Assembly: GCA_021821565.1 (NCBI GenBank)
Contig: JAKACI010000022.1
Span: forward strand, 1-12,181
Direction: 5' to 3'
Length of the DNA: 12,181 bases
Source of the DNA: a bacterium
GTDB taxonomy: Bacteria > SZUA-79 > Acidulodesulfobacterales > Acidulodesulfobacteraceae
In this document: piece after piece, positions 1 to 7,806 of the stretch
How positions within the stretch are numbered: the stretch's first letter is position 1
How the letters are laid out: every line of letters begins with the position of its first letter
Notes under the pieces: generated by a model
Seen by the model: the letters and a program-made list of their open reading frames with translations, nothing else
Databases searched by the model: none
What the model was told of the DNA's origin: nothing
Program-made: the position numbers and the translations under genes

Positions 1-156
1 TCAAGCTTTTTAAATTATCTTTTTATACTTTTTTTATATTTATATATAAAACCTTAAATCAATGATTAACACTATGTAATATAAAAAATTGTATTTCATA
101 AAATAAGCAATGTCAAGTAAATAAGTAATTTTATATTTATTTATATAAATATATAT

Positions 157-237
157 AAAAATATCTATGATTATTAATTATTATAACTATATATTATATA
201 TTATAATTATATATAATATATAGTTATAGATATTTTT
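157..237 (-). terminator. AT-only long inverted repeat after the HlyD gene, possible terminator
   Basis: A perfect 19-base inverted repeat (182-200 and 210-228, 9-base loop) lies just past the stop codon of the HlyD-type gene. An outer 12-base pair of arms (157-168 and 226-237) shares three bases with the inner arm. Read on the minus strand, the outer stem ends in a run of five T. The position fits a transcription end for the secretion operon. The stem is almost free of G and C, so it is not a classical intrinsic terminator. It could equally be a chance product of AT-rich sequence. Confidence 0.35.
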
Positions 238-246
238 AAATTTTTC

Positions 247-1608
247 TCACCTTACAAACGCATGCGAAATGTTATACAATAAAGGCTTCATTATATAATT
301 CATAAGGGTTCTTTTGCCTGTTTTAACGGTTGCCTGCACCGGCATGCCCGCCTTCAGCTTTAATTTTAACCGCGCCAGCGTCTTTAATCCTTTTTTATCT
401 ATTTTAATTTTACAAACATAATACGCCATATTATTCGCTTTGTCAACGAGGCTGTTAGCCGAAACATAAATAACTTTGCCGTTAATAACGGGGGTGCTTT
501 CTATGTTAAATGCGGGAAATCTTAAATTAGCCGTGAGACCCTTGCGGACATGGGCTATATCCTGCGTCGGCACATTTGCCTTTATTATTAAATTTTGATT
601 TAAGGGCAAAATGTCTATAATAGGCTGACCCGGCATTATGACGCCGCCTATCGTTTTTATATAAGTTTTAACCACTATTCCGTCAACGGACGACTTTATA
701 GTAGAATGCGCAAACTGATTAAAAGCGGAGAGATACTCCTGTTTTAAAGCAAAAACTCTCTTTTGCACGGCGCTTAGATGCGTGTTGACTTCTTTTGAAA
801 AATTATTTCGGAGGTCGGCAAGTTTTAGTCTGTATTCTCCCATAGACTGCTCCGCTCTTGTTATGCTCCCCGTTTCTTCGTTTAATTTTCCTTCAAGTTC
901 CTGTATAGTGGTTTCCATATAGATAATTTTAACTTCGGGATAGTATCCTTCTTTAGCAAGCTTTTTTAACGGTTTCATTTCTTTTTTTGCAAGCGTTATC
1001 TGATTTGCGGTTGTTCTTTTTAGCTCTCTTATGTTTTCAATATAATCTTTAAACCCTTTTATATTGACTTTTAAGATATTTTCATCTGCCGTAAAGTTGA
1101 TTCTTTTTGAGTTGAAAAGCTGCCTCTGGGTAGCCATTGCCTCTTGCGCCTGCGCGCTGTTTTTAAAGGATAGAAGCTCAGGCGGAAATGTTATATTGCC
1201 TGCACCCGTCTCTTCCGCTTTAAGCCTTGCATAAAGCGCAAGGTCGGCGATATATTCGCTTTTTGCGGCGGCAAGATTTGATTTTTGCTGCGAGTCGTTT
1301 AAAAGCATAAGGGTTTGATTTTTTTTAACCGTATCGCCGTCGTGAACAAGAATATCTTTAATTGTTCCTCCGTACCTGCTCTGAATAATATTTTCCTGAG
1401 ACGAAACGGTAACAAGTCCCGGAACACCGATTCCGTTAATAAACGAAGCTAAAGACGCCCATACGATAAACCCGATAAAACCCAATATAAGAACCGAAAA
1501 ACCGATTAGCATAATAGGCTTTGAATTTGTATGAATATTGGTATCTATATCATCATTTTCTTCATTTTCAGGCGTGCCGTTTCCTTTTAGTCCTTCAAGC
1601 AATTTCAT
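247..1608 (-). CDS. Type I secretion membrane-fusion (periplasmic adaptor) protein, HlyD/PrtE family
   Basis: This is the inner-membrane-anchored adaptor that links the ABC transporter to the TolC-like channel in a type I secretion system. The 453 residues show the standard layout. There is a short cytoplasmic N-terminus, one membrane helix at about 32-54, and a first half-lipoyl segment at about 76-108 (GGTIKDILVHDGDTVKKNQ). A long helical hairpin spans about 155-300, the second half-lipoyl part lies at about 305-335 (SSVDGIVVKT, then GGVIMPGQPI), and a beta-barrel C-terminal part ends in the family-typical GMPVQATVKTGKRTLMNYI. Length is normal for the family. The start is ATG with GGAG 12 bases upstream. 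It is the last gene of the operon, 32 bases after the ABC gene. The family call is secure; the exported substrate is unknown. Confidence 0.93.
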   Translation of the reverse strand: MKLLEGLKGNGTPENEENDDIDTNIHTNSKPIMLIGFSVLILGFIGFIVWASLASFINGIGVPGLVTVSSQENIIQSRYGGTIKDILVHDGDTVKKNQTLMLLNDSQQKSNLAAAKSEYIADLALYARLKAEETGAGNITFPPELLSFKNSAQAQEAMATQRQLFNSKRINFTADENILKVNIKGFKDYIENIRELKRTTANQITLAKKEMKPLKKLAKEGYYPEVKIIYMETTIQELEGKLNEETGSITRAEQSMGEYRLKLADLRNNFSKEVNTHLSAVQKRVFALKQEYLSAFNQFAHSTIKSSVDGIVVKTYIKTIGGVIMPGQPIIDILPLNQNLIIKANVPTQDIAHVRKGLTANLRFPAFNIESTPVINGKVIYVSANSLVDKANNMAYYVCKIKIDKKGLKTLARLKLKLKAGMPVQATVKTGKRTLMNYIMKPLLYNISHAFVR

Positions 1609-1640
1609 AATATTAAATAGCTCCGAATATATTAATTAAA

Positions 1641-3434
1641 TTATCTCTTTTCTTCCTGCCGGGTATCGGGATTATTCCCCTGTTGTTGTTGCTGCTGTTG
1701 TTGCTGCTGTGGTGCAGGCACTTGTTTTTGCGATGCAAGCAATGCGCTGAGCACGTCATTTCTTAAACCGTACATCTGGATAGTTCCGTTTGCAAGAAGC
1801 ATTATTTTATCTACGACTGAAAGTATATGCGTTCTGTGGCTTATAATAAAAACCGTTGATTTTTGTTCTTTAAGTTTTGCAAGAGTGTTAAGAAGCGCAT
1901 GTCCGCCGAGGTCGTCAAGGTTAGAGTCCGGTTCGTCAAGAACGACTAACGAAGGATTTCCGTAAATAGCTCTTGCGAGAGCTACCCTCTGTTTTTGCCC
2001 TCCGGAGAGTATAACCCCGCCTTCTCCGATAAATGTGTCGTATCCGTCGGGAAGATTAAGTATCATTTCGTGTATGCCGACTATTTTAGCTGCTTCAATG
2101 ATTTTAAAAGAATCTATGTCGCCGAATCTGGCAATATTTTCCGCTACCGTACCGTTTAAAAGCTCTATGTCCTGCGGCAGATATCCTATATAGCCGCCTA
2201 ACGCATCTTTATCCCACGAAAAAACTTCGGCGCCGTCAAGTCTCATACTTCCGGCGGCGGGAGGCCAGACTCCGACTATCATTCTCGCAAGAGTTGATTT
2301 TCCGGAACCGCTTGGTCCTACTATGGCGACCATATCTCCTTTAAGAGCTTCAAAAGTAATGCCTTTAAGCACTTGAAGCTGCGAGTTCGGAGGAACGGCA
2401 TAAAGATTCAGCGAATTAATTTTACCTTCAGGCGCAGGCAGCGGCATTCCTTTTTCTCTTTCAGGAAAAGCTGTAAATAGCTTAGTTAATCTATTGTAAG
2501 AATCACGGGAAGAAACAAAGCCTTTCCATCCGCCGATTGCAAGGTCTATAGGAGCGAGCGCTCTGCCCATTAATATAGCGCCTGCGACCATCGCTCCTGC
2601 GGTAATTATGTTGCCGTTTATAACGTAATAAGCTCCGAAAGTATACATAAGAGACTGGAACGCTATTCTGAAAAACTTGGTAGGCGCCGAAACATTGCCT
2701 GTCTTCTCGCTTGCGCGCGACTGCAGAGCAACAGATTTCTCATACTTCGGATTCCAGTGTTTTTTTACATTTGACAGCATCCCCATAGACTCTATGACAT
2801 CCGCGTTTCTGAAGTTGATGCTGGCAAAAGACGAAGCGGTATGATAATAGTTATTGGAAGCGGTAAGCTTTTTTTTGCTTACTATTTCCGTCAAAAAAGC
2901 CATAAAAAATAAAACTAAGGCGGCAAAAGCGGCAAAAACTCCAAGAACCCAGTAAATTAAGCCGATAACTATTACATATATAGGAGTCCACGGAACATCA
3001 AAAAAAGCGATAGCCCCCGTGCCTGTTATAAACTGCCTGATATTTGTAAAATCGCCGAAAACCTGAGAAGCGTCTGTGCTGCCCGTGCGGAGGCATTTTT
3101 CAAAAGCAACCTGAAACAGTCTTTCATTAAGGCGCTTATCCATTTTATTACCGATGCGGATTAAAAGCTGTGTTCTCGTCCATTCGAAAACTCCCATTAA
3201 TAATAGCATAAAGAGCATTATTACCGTAACCACTATAAGAGTAACGTTGCTTCTGCTGGCAAGGACGTCGTCATAAATCAGGAGCATATAAATTGCGGGA
3301 ACAAGCATAATAAGGTTTATTATAAGACTGAAAATGCCGACTACGTAAAAATCATTTTTAAATGAAGTCAAAAGCTTTAAGAGTTCAGGCTTTTCGGCAA
3401 CCGTAAAAGGTTTATTGCGTCTAAATAAGCTCAT
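1641..3434 (-). CDS. Type I secretion ABC transporter (fused permease/ATPase), PrtD family
   Basis: This is the inner-membrane pump that powers one-step export of unfolded proteins through the HlyD/TolC conduit. Of 597 residues, about 28-310 form the six-helix membrane domain, including the FFDVPWTPIYV stretch typical of PrtD proteins. The nucleotide-binding domain has Walker A GPSGSGKST (373-381), Q-loop Q421, signature LSGGQ (476-480), Walker B LVVLDEP (496-502) and the switch histidine H533, so it should be active. There is no N-terminal C39 peptidase or C39-like domain. This separates it from bacteriocin exporters and from HlyB/LapB, and suits PrtD/RsaD-type substrates with uncleaved C-terminal signals. 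The start is ATG with AGGA 9 bases upstream. The C-terminal tail (about 566-597) is odd: it carries ten glutamines in a row (576-585). Confidence 0.95.
   Translation of the reverse strand: MSLFRRNKPFTVAEKPELLKLLTSFKNDFYVVGIFSLIINLIMLVPAIYMLLIYDDVLASRSNVTLIVVTVIMLFMLLLMGVFEWTRTQLLIRIGNKMDKRLNERLFQVAFEKCLRTGSTDASQVFGDFTNIRQFITGTGAIAFFDVPWTPIYVIVIGLIYWVLGVFAAFAALVLFFMAFLTEIVSKKKLTASNNYYHTASSFASINFRNADVIESMGMLSNVKKHWNPKYEKSVALQSRASEKTGNVSAPTKFFRIAFQSLMYTFGAYYVINGNIITAGAMVAGAILMGRALAPIDLAIGGWKGFVSSRDSYNRLTKLFTAFPEREKGMPLPAPEGKINSLNLYAVPPNSQLQVLKGITFEALKGDMVAIVGPSGSGKSTLARMIVGVWPPAAGSMRLDGAEVFSWDKDALGGYIGYLPQDIELLNGTVAENIARFGDIDSFKIIEAAKIVGIHEMILNLPDGYDTFIGEGGVILSGGQKQRVALARAIYGNPSLVVLDEPDSNLDDLGGHALLNTLAKLKEQKSTVFIISHRTHILSVVDKIMLLANGTIQMYGLRNDVLSALLASQKQVPAPQQQQQQQQQQGNNPDTRQEEKR
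1680..1709 (-). repeat. Polyglutamine codon run in the ABC transporter tail
   Basis: Ten consecutive glutamine codons, a mix of CAG and CAA, encode residues 576-585 of the PrtD-type transporter. They lie after the ATPase fold and are followed only by a short polar tail (GNNPDTRQEEKR). The interrupted CAG/CAA pattern is a trinucleotide simple repeat, so length changes would stay in frame. Confidence 0.85.
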
Positions 3435-3507
3435 GCAGAATTATCCTATTTTTAATTATCCTTAAGTATAAGTATTTATATTTTTACTTTATTTGGATAT
3501 ATTTGTT

Positions 3508-5211
3508 TTAAGAATTTTTAAGCCATTTATTAATTTTACGCAAATCGTATTCGGACAAAACTCCTGCATTAAAATCAAGGTTTAAAAGACTTATTATATA
3601 CTCGTATTTTGCCTTAAGAAGTTTTACTCTGACATCATAAAGCCGCTGAACGGAGTTTAGAACATCCGTCATAGTTTTTATGCCTGCAGCCAGTCCCATT
3701 TTATTGCCTTTAAGAGAAAAACGAGCCGATTTTAAGGCTAATTTAAGCATTTTAATCTTAACTATATCGCCTTTTATTCCGAGAAACGACTGGCTTACCT
3801 TTCGGTTATTTTTATGAAGCTCCTTTTCGTATTCCTGATTTGCCCGCTGAACTAAATTTTCCGATTCCGCAGTTTTTGCAAAAGCATATCCGCCGTTAAA
3901 TATGGGAATATTTATCTGAAATCCCACATTATAATATTTAATGGGCGGGGTCTGTATATATTCCTGAGTGTTTGTAGCAGAATAGCCCGCGACAAAATCA
4001 ACCGACGGCAGATGCAGAGAAATGGCTTTCTTCACTCCGTCTTCGTAATAGCCTTCATTATCTTTGTAGTATTTAAGCATAGGATTGTGTTTTTTTGCAA
4101 TATTAATCCAGTATTTGATATTTGAAGGGTAGGGCGTGGACAGCGGTATGCTATGTTTTAACGGTTCCAAATTTTTACCGCTTACGCCTACGACATTTTT
4201 AAATTTCATATAGTTATTTTCAAGACCGTTTTTTGCTCCGACTATCTGCGATAAAACAGAATAATATTTTGCTCGAGCATTGTAAACATCGGTCTTAGTG
4301 CCTGCTCCCGCGGACAGAAGCTTTTTTGCCTGCTCAAGTTCCTGATGAACGGCGTTTTTTTGCGAATTTAAATCTTTAATAAAATCCTGCGCGGCAAGAA
4401 CATCTAAGTAAACTTCGGCTACAGTTAATATTAGATTTTGCTTTTGCGATTCAAATTTCGCGTTGCCGATAGAAGCTCTTGTCTTATACTGGCTATACTC
4501 AAAAAACCTTTTCATGCTGAATATCGGCTGAGATAAGCTCACTCCTTCGGTTCTTGACGTATAGCTGAAATAATAGGGCGGCGGTTTTATAAAATCGTAT
4601 CTTGACACGTTTCCTGAAGCGTTAAGATGCGGCAATAAAACGGACAAACCTTCCCAACCGAGCGCATCGGACGCTCTTTTTCCGTAAAGAGCGGCTTTAA
4701 AAGCATGGTCATGTTTTACCGCTAATTTATAAGCCTGAATAAGATTTAAAGGATAAGGCGCAATATCAGAGGTGTTTTTATTTTTGAGCGAATTATTCTT
4801 ATGCGCTTTATTATTGCGCGCTTTAGTATTATTTCCGCCGATATTTTTATGGGTATTGCCGCTATTACTATTGTTATTGCTGCTGCTATGATTACTGATA
4901 TGATTGGCATTACTATCGGCATAAAGATTAGCATTAATATCAGTATTAATATTAGCAGCAGTATTAATAGCATAAGCCGCTGAATTAAAATTAAGCATCA
5001 CTAAAAGAAAGAAAAAACAGAATAAAATCAATAAAAACAGAAATGGGCTAAATAGGCTAATGCTAAATCGGTTAATAAATTGATTAATATTAGATTGATT
5101 AGATTGATTAAAATACTTTTGATTTAAATATTCAGGATTTAAATACTTAGGATTTAATTTATTATCAGACACTTTATTTATATTATTTATATTTAAATTG
5201 CTATTAAACAA
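3508..5211 (-). CDS. TolC-family outer-membrane efflux/secretion channel with Asn-rich N-terminal extensions
   Basis: This is the outer-membrane exit duct of the type I system. Residues about 152-555 hold the two OEP repeats of TolC proteins, including the late AAGIKTMTDVLNSVQRLYDV segment and a closing LNLDFNAGVLSEYDL. The N-terminus is unusual. About 51 polar residues precede a hydrophobic stretch (52-73), then a likely signal peptidase I site after AYA (residue 81). Residues 82-147 form an Asn/Ser/Lys-rich linker before the channel. The start is TTG, because an in-frame stop lies two codons upstream; AGAGG sits 12 bases before it. The next in-frame ATG (residue 72) would destroy the signal peptide. 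It is the first gene of the operon, 73 bases before the ABC gene; the order OMP-ABC-MFP resembles lapEBC. The family is secure; the exact start is less so. Confidence 0.9.
   Translation of the reverse strand: MFNSNLNINNINKVSDNKLNPKYLNPEYLNQKYFNQSNQSNINQFINRFSISLFSPFLFLLILFCFFFLLVMLNFNSAAYAINTAANINTDINANLYADSNANHISNHSSSNNNSNSGNTHKNIGGNNTKARNNKAHKNNSLKNKNTSDIAPYPLNLIQAYKLAVKHDHAFKAALYGKRASDALGWEGLSVLLPHLNASGNVSRYDFIKPPPYYFSYTSRTEGVSLSQPIFSMKRFFEYSQYKTRASIGNAKFESQKQNLILTVAEVYLDVLAAQDFIKDLNSQKNAVHQELEQAKKLLSAGAGTKTDVYNARAKYYSVLSQIVGAKNGLENNYMKFKNVVGVSGKNLEPLKHSIPLSTPYPSNIKYWINIAKKHNPMLKYYKDNEGYYEDGVKKAISLHLPSVDFVAGYSATNTQEYIQTPPIKYYNVGFQINIPIFNGGYAFAKTAESENLVQRANQEYEKELHKNNRKVSQSFLGIKGDIVKIKMLKLALKSARFSLKGNKMGLAAGIKTMTDVLNSVQRLYDVRVKLLKAKYEYIISLLNLDFNAGVLSEYDLRKINKWLKNS
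4771..4968 (-). repeat. Asn/Ser-rich low-complexity coding segment of the TolC-like protein
   Basis: This stretch encodes residues about 82-147, immediately after the predicted signal-peptide cleavage site. It is dominated by Asn, Ser, Ala, Thr and later Lys, with near-repeats such as NINTDINAN and SSSNNNSNSGN. Ordinary TolC proteins enter the OEP fold soon after the signal peptide, so this is a lineage-specific insert. It is probably a disordered periplasmic tether. Its repetitive DNA also creates spurious open frames on both strands. Confidence 0.8.
5092..5155 (-). repeat. In-frame tandem repeats (9 bp x2 and 15 bp x3) before the TolC signal peptide
   Basis: On the plus strand, agattgatt occurs twice in tandem (5092-5109). 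Three 15-base units with few mismatches follow (5111-5125, 5126-5140, 5141-5155). They encode QSNQSN and three versions of a (K/E)Y(L/F)N(P/Q) unit, at about residues 20-40. This is the unusually long polar region ahead of the hydrophobic signal segment. Both unit lengths are multiples of three. Confidence 0.8.
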
Positions 5212-5301
5212 ACCGCTTTAAAACCTCTTTTTAAATTTTATATTTTTTTATATATTTATTAATTATTATTAATTATAAAATATAAAATTTTTCAATTTTT
5301 T

Positions 5302-5330
5302 ATACTATAATAATTATATTATAATTGCAA
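5302..5330 (-). promoter_or_regulatory. Candidate sigma-70-like promoter of the type I secretion operon
   Basis: Read on the minus strand, TTGCAA (5325-5330) and TAGTAT (5302-5307) are separated by 17 bases, about 90 bases before the TolC-like start. Each box matches 4 of 6 consensus bases. The gap between the toxin gene and this operon (5212-5347) is otherwise featureless AT-rich sequence. Such matches are common by chance here. Confidence 0.2.
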
Positions 5331-5347
5331 GATTATTATTTGTTTTT

Positions 5348-5638
5348 TTACGCTCTTTTAGTCCAATAATCCGGTTTTTTGTTGAGCTGCATGACAGCAA
5401 TTATAAACACTTCCGCTTTGTCCACATTATATATAATTCCGTACGGAAATCGTTTTAATAAACACCTTCTTACATTAATAGATATATTTGTCCACGCTTG
5501 AGGAAAAGAAATAATTTCTTGAATAGCTGAATAAACATCTCTGGCAAACTCAAATCCCAAATTGTTCTTGCATTGGTTATAGTATTTAACAGCCTCATTA
5601 AGTTCTTTTTCAGCTTTAGGATGGAAAGAATAAATCAA
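5348..5638 (-). CDS. RelE/ParE-superfamily toxin of a type II toxin-antitoxin module
   Basis: This 96-residue protein matches the ParE_toxin/RelE fold in size and sequence. It opens with FHPKAEKELNEAVKYY, which forms helix 1. A middle helical pair follows, then RRCLLKRFPYGIIYNV and FIIAVMQLNKKPDYW, the typical C-terminal strands. Many relatives read AVMHxxRxPGYW, so glutamine replaces the usual histidine here. Whether the target is ribosome-bound mRNA (RelE) or gyrase (ParE) cannot be told from sequence alone. The start is TTG: a stop codon lies upstream in frame, AAAGG sits 8 bases before the TTG, and no ATG is available nearby. It begins 16 bases after the antitoxin gene, so the two are co-transcribed, antitoxin first. 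Confidence 0.88.
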   Translation of the reverse strand: MIYSFHPKAEKELNEAVKYYNQCKNNLGFEFARDVYSAIQEIISFPQAWTNISINVRRCLLKRFPYGIIYNVDKAEVFIIAVMQLNKKPDYWTKRA

Positions 5639-5654
5639 AAATTCAACCTTTTAT

Positions 5655-5870
5655 TTATTTATATATTTTATTAAATACTTCTTCACCTGCAATTGTATTG
5701 ACTTTACCGCTTTTTATTTCTTGAACTCTTTTTTCCGCCTCATCTGCCCATAGCTTATCTATTTCTTCATTGATAGGTTGAATGCTCTGCAATAATTTAT
5801 CTATAAGCTGCATTCTTATATCTATCGGCAATGAAACAACTTCACTAAAAAGATCCTCTGTTTGTGTCAT
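5655..5870 (-). CDS. Antitoxin of the Unstab_antitox (TIGR02574 addiction module) family
   Basis: This 71-residue protein should bind and neutralise the toxin encoded just downstream. It has the hallmark layout of the family. An N-terminal helical part (LFSEVVSLPIDIRMQLIDKLLQSI) is followed by the toxin-wrapping tail LWADEAEKRVQEIKSGKV and a closing IAGEEVFNKI. The start is ATG with only a weak GG upstream, which is common for antitoxins under tight control. Family members usually repress their own operon together with the toxin. A short palindrome upstream (5936-5951) is a possible binding site. The pair sits between the secretion operon and the polysaccharide genes. Confidence 0.88.
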   Translation of the reverse strand: MTQTEDLFSEVVSLPIDIRMQLIDKLLQSIQPINEEIDKLWADEAEKRVQEIKSGKVNTIAGEEVFNKIYK

Positions 5871-5935
5871 TTTTTACCAAATTTTTAAAAAATTAAATTT
5901 AAATAAAAAAAATCAAGTTTATTTTATATATACAA

Positions 5936-5951
5936 ATATATTTCAATATAT
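5936..5951. promoter_or_regulatory. Small palindrome upstream of the toxin-antitoxin operon, possible operator
   Basis: A perfect 7-base inverted repeat with a 2-base spacer (ATATATTTCAATATAT) lies about 65-80 bases before the antitoxin ATG. On the minus strand it overlaps TTGAAA, a plausible -35 element. Autoregulating antitoxins bind such palindromes, but AT-rich DNA produces them often. The 10-mer atcaagttta is also repeated in this gap, at 5912 and 5971. Confidence 0.2.
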
Positions 5952-6006
5952 ACACCAAATTTAAAAAATAATCAAGTTTAAAAACTTCCTTTTAATTTTT
6001 TTATTT

Positions 6007-6822
6007 TTAAATAATTTTGGCTTGTCCAATCTCTTCATACTTATCAACTACTTCGTCAGGTTTGCCTTTTGCTATCACGCTGCCTTTATATAACAGCATC
6101 GCTTCGCTGCAATAATCTAATATAGATTTTTTGTCATGGCTTACAAGAAGAACGGTTCTTCCGCTGTTTATGAACGTTTCTATTCTTTTTTTGCTTTTAG
6201 CCTGAAATTCTGCGTCTCCCACGGCTAACACTTCGTCTAATATAAGAATATCAGGGTTAACGTTTACGGCAACGGAAAAAGAAAGCCTTATCGCCATGCC
6301 GCTTGAATAAGTTTTAATCGGTTCGTCTATAAAATCTTTTATTCCGCTGAATTCGATTATTTCGTCATATTTGGCAAGTATCTCTTTTTTGCTTAAACCT
6401 AAAATTAAACCGTTAATTAAGATATTTTCCCTGCCGGTAAGTTCGGGATGGAAACCGGTGCCGAGTTCCAGCAGAGCGGACAAAGAACCGTTTACGGCTA
6501 TTTTTCCCGAAGTCGGTTTCATTATGCGGCATAATATTTTTAAAAGAGTGCTTTTTCCTGCTCCGTTAGGTCCGATAATCCCAAAAGTCTCGCCCCTTTT
6601 TACCTTAAAACTCACATCTTTTAAAGCGGTAAATTTTAATATTTTTACCTGTTTATTTTTATTAAAGGTAATTGCATCTATAAACGCTTTTTTTAACGTG
6701 GTATGCGAAGACAGCCTTTTAAAAACTTTAGTTATATTTTCCGCTTCAATAGCGTAATTAGAATTTGGATTCTTAATTAATATATTATTTTGAATATTAT
6801 TTTTATCATTAAACAAACTCAC
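6007..6822 (-). CDS. wzt: Wzt-type ATPase of an O-polysaccharide/teichoic-acid-like ABC exporter
   Basis: This ATPase partners Wzm to move a lipid-linked polysaccharide across the inner membrane. Using a GTG start (271 residues), Walker A GPNGAGKST lies at 84-92, signature YSSGM at 172-176, Walker B ILILDE at 192-197, followed by the subfamily-typical VLAVGDAEFQ, and the switch His is at 229. The protein stops soon after the ATPase fold (about 20 residues past GSVIAKGKP). It therefore lacks the C-terminal carbohydrate-binding domain of longer Wzt proteins. The GTG at 6822 has GGAG 7 bases upstream and overlaps the wzm end by 14 bases. An in-frame ATG at 6855 would add 11 residues but has no well-placed ribosome site. 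Translational coupling to wzm is likely. Confidence 0.93.
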   Translation of the reverse strand: MSLFNDKNNIQNNILIKNPNSNYAIEAENITKVFKRLSSHTTLKKAFIDAITFNKNKQVKILKFTALKDVSFKVKRGETFGIIGPNGAGKSTLLKILCRIMKPTSGKIAVNGSLSALLELGTGFHPELTGRENILINGLILGLSKKEILAKYDEIIEFSGIKDFIDEPIKTYSSGMAIRLSFSVAVNVNPDILILDEVLAVGDAEFQAKSKKRIETFINSGRTVLLVSHDKKSILDYCSEAMLLYKGSVIAKGKPDEVVDKYEEIGQAKII

Positions 6823-7606
6823 TAAAAAGCTCCTTTCTCGCGGTAAAATATGCATAGCCTGCGATAAAAAAAATAAGCGAAATAAATAAAATACTTAATA
6901 CAAAAAGGGGACGCGGAAACATATTAAAATAAAAAATATCTTGAAAACATTTCATAATATAAGCTACAGGATTTAAATAGATAAGATGCCTTATTTTTAA
7001 AGGAAGCTGATTGTCAAAATACATAACGGGCATAGAAAAAAACAGAAATGTCGTTAAATTAAGTATTATAAACTGGATATCCCTGTAAAACACGTTAAGA
7101 GCGGCAAAAAATAAACTTATTCCCGCTATAAGAAAAAACTCTATCGCTATCAATAAAGGAAAATACAGCAGCGGCAGCCCGACCTGCATTTTAAATATGT
7201 AGACGAATAATATAAGGATAGGGACCGAAAGCAAATAATTTAACAGGTTGGCGCCAATTTTAGACATTACGATAATTTCCGGAGGCATAAGAGATTTTGA
7301 AACAAGGCTGCCTCCGCCTGAAATAGAAGCCGTTCCAACTAAGATAGAGCTTTGAAACCACGTAAACGGCAGTATCCCGCAAAAAAGATAGACGGGATAA
7401 GCCTTTGCAGGATTTTTAAAAACTATCACAAACAAAAAAGTGTAAATTATAAGGAGCAGAAGCGGATTCATCAAAGACCAGAAAAATCCAAGATACGAAC
7501 CTCTGTACTGAATTTTAAGCTCTTTAAGCGAAAGCATCCAGATTAGATATCTGTATTTGATTAATATTTTAAATCCCTCAGTTATAGTGTTTTTTTCGGA
7601 TGCCAT
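6809..7606 (-). CDS. wzm: Wzm-type permease of the polysaccharide ABC exporter
   Basis: This integral inner-membrane subunit forms the channel for a lipid-linked glycan, with Wzt as motor. It has 265 residues, the usual length for the ABC-2 membrane family. The N-terminal amphipathic stretch carries the conserved LKELKIQYRGSYLGFFWSLM (residues about 27-46). About six membrane helices follow, near 45-63, 72-92, 118-138, 147-171, 178-196 and 235-255. The family-typical NVFYRDI (171-177) and LNPVAYIM (211-218) are present. The start is ATG with no clear Shine-Dalgarno sequence. The last bases overlap the wzt reading frame. O-antigen, capsule and other glycans use similar permeases, so the substrate class is not resolved. 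Confidence 0.93.
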   Translation of the reverse strand: MASEKNTITEGFKILIKYRYLIWMLSLKELKIQYRGSYLGFFWSLMNPLLLLIIYTFLFVIVFKNPAKAYPVYLFCGILPFTWFQSSILVGTASISGGGSLVSKSLMPPEIIVMSKIGANLLNYLLSVPILILFVYIFKMQVGLPLLYFPLLIAIEFFLIAGISLFFAALNVFYRDIQFIILNLTTFLFFSMPVMYFDNQLPLKIRHLIYLNPVAYIMKCFQDIFYFNMFPRPLFVLSILFISLIFFIAGYAYFTARKELFSEFV

Positions 7607-7706
7607 TAATAGTTTTAATAATTTTAGATAGTATTAGTTATGCGGTTAATTAATTAAACAATTAAAATATGATTTAATTTTATTTTGATTATATCTCAAT
7701 TATATT

Positions 7707-7741
7707 TAATATTATATAACATATAATATTATCTCAGGCAA
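7707..7741 (-). promoter_or_regulatory. Perfect 11-bp hairpin overlapping a possible wzm promoter
   Basis: The gap between the glycosyltransferase stop and wzm (7607-7806) contains a perfect inverted repeat, 7707-7717 and 7721-7731, with a 3-base loop. On the minus strand, TTGCCT (7736-7741) and a consensus TATAAT (7711-7716) are 19 bases apart, so the palindrome would cover the spacer and the -10 box. It could be a promoter with an operator, or a weak terminator for the upstream gene. The rest of the gap shows only AT-rich sequence and a repeated taataatgct (7744 and 7771). Confidence 0.25.
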
Positions 7742-7806
7742 CTTAATAATGCTGTTTATTGCATATAATATAATAATGCTTATTCTATATAAAATAGATG
7801 ATTGAT

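Noticed and set aside
1..156. Possible small gene or RNA downstream of the HlyD gene
   Set aside because: Only AT-rich sequence with frequent stops and no stable GC-containing structure; nothing supportable was found.
4746..4983. Hydrophobic Leu/Ile-rich and similar open frames in the TolC-like gene
   Set aside because: They are other-frame readings of AAT/AGC-rich repeat codons; the main frame carries the conserved TolC protein and these frames resemble no known protein.
6371..6757. 128-residue plus-strand open frame opposite wzt
   Set aside because: It is antisense to the Walker-motif region of a clear ATPase, with no ribosome site or recognisable protein features.
6823..6855. Upstream ATG start for wzt
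   Set aside because: It lacks a properly spaced ribosome site, whereas the GTG at 6822 has GGAG 7 bases upstream; the extra 11 residues overlap the wzm end. It remains possible.
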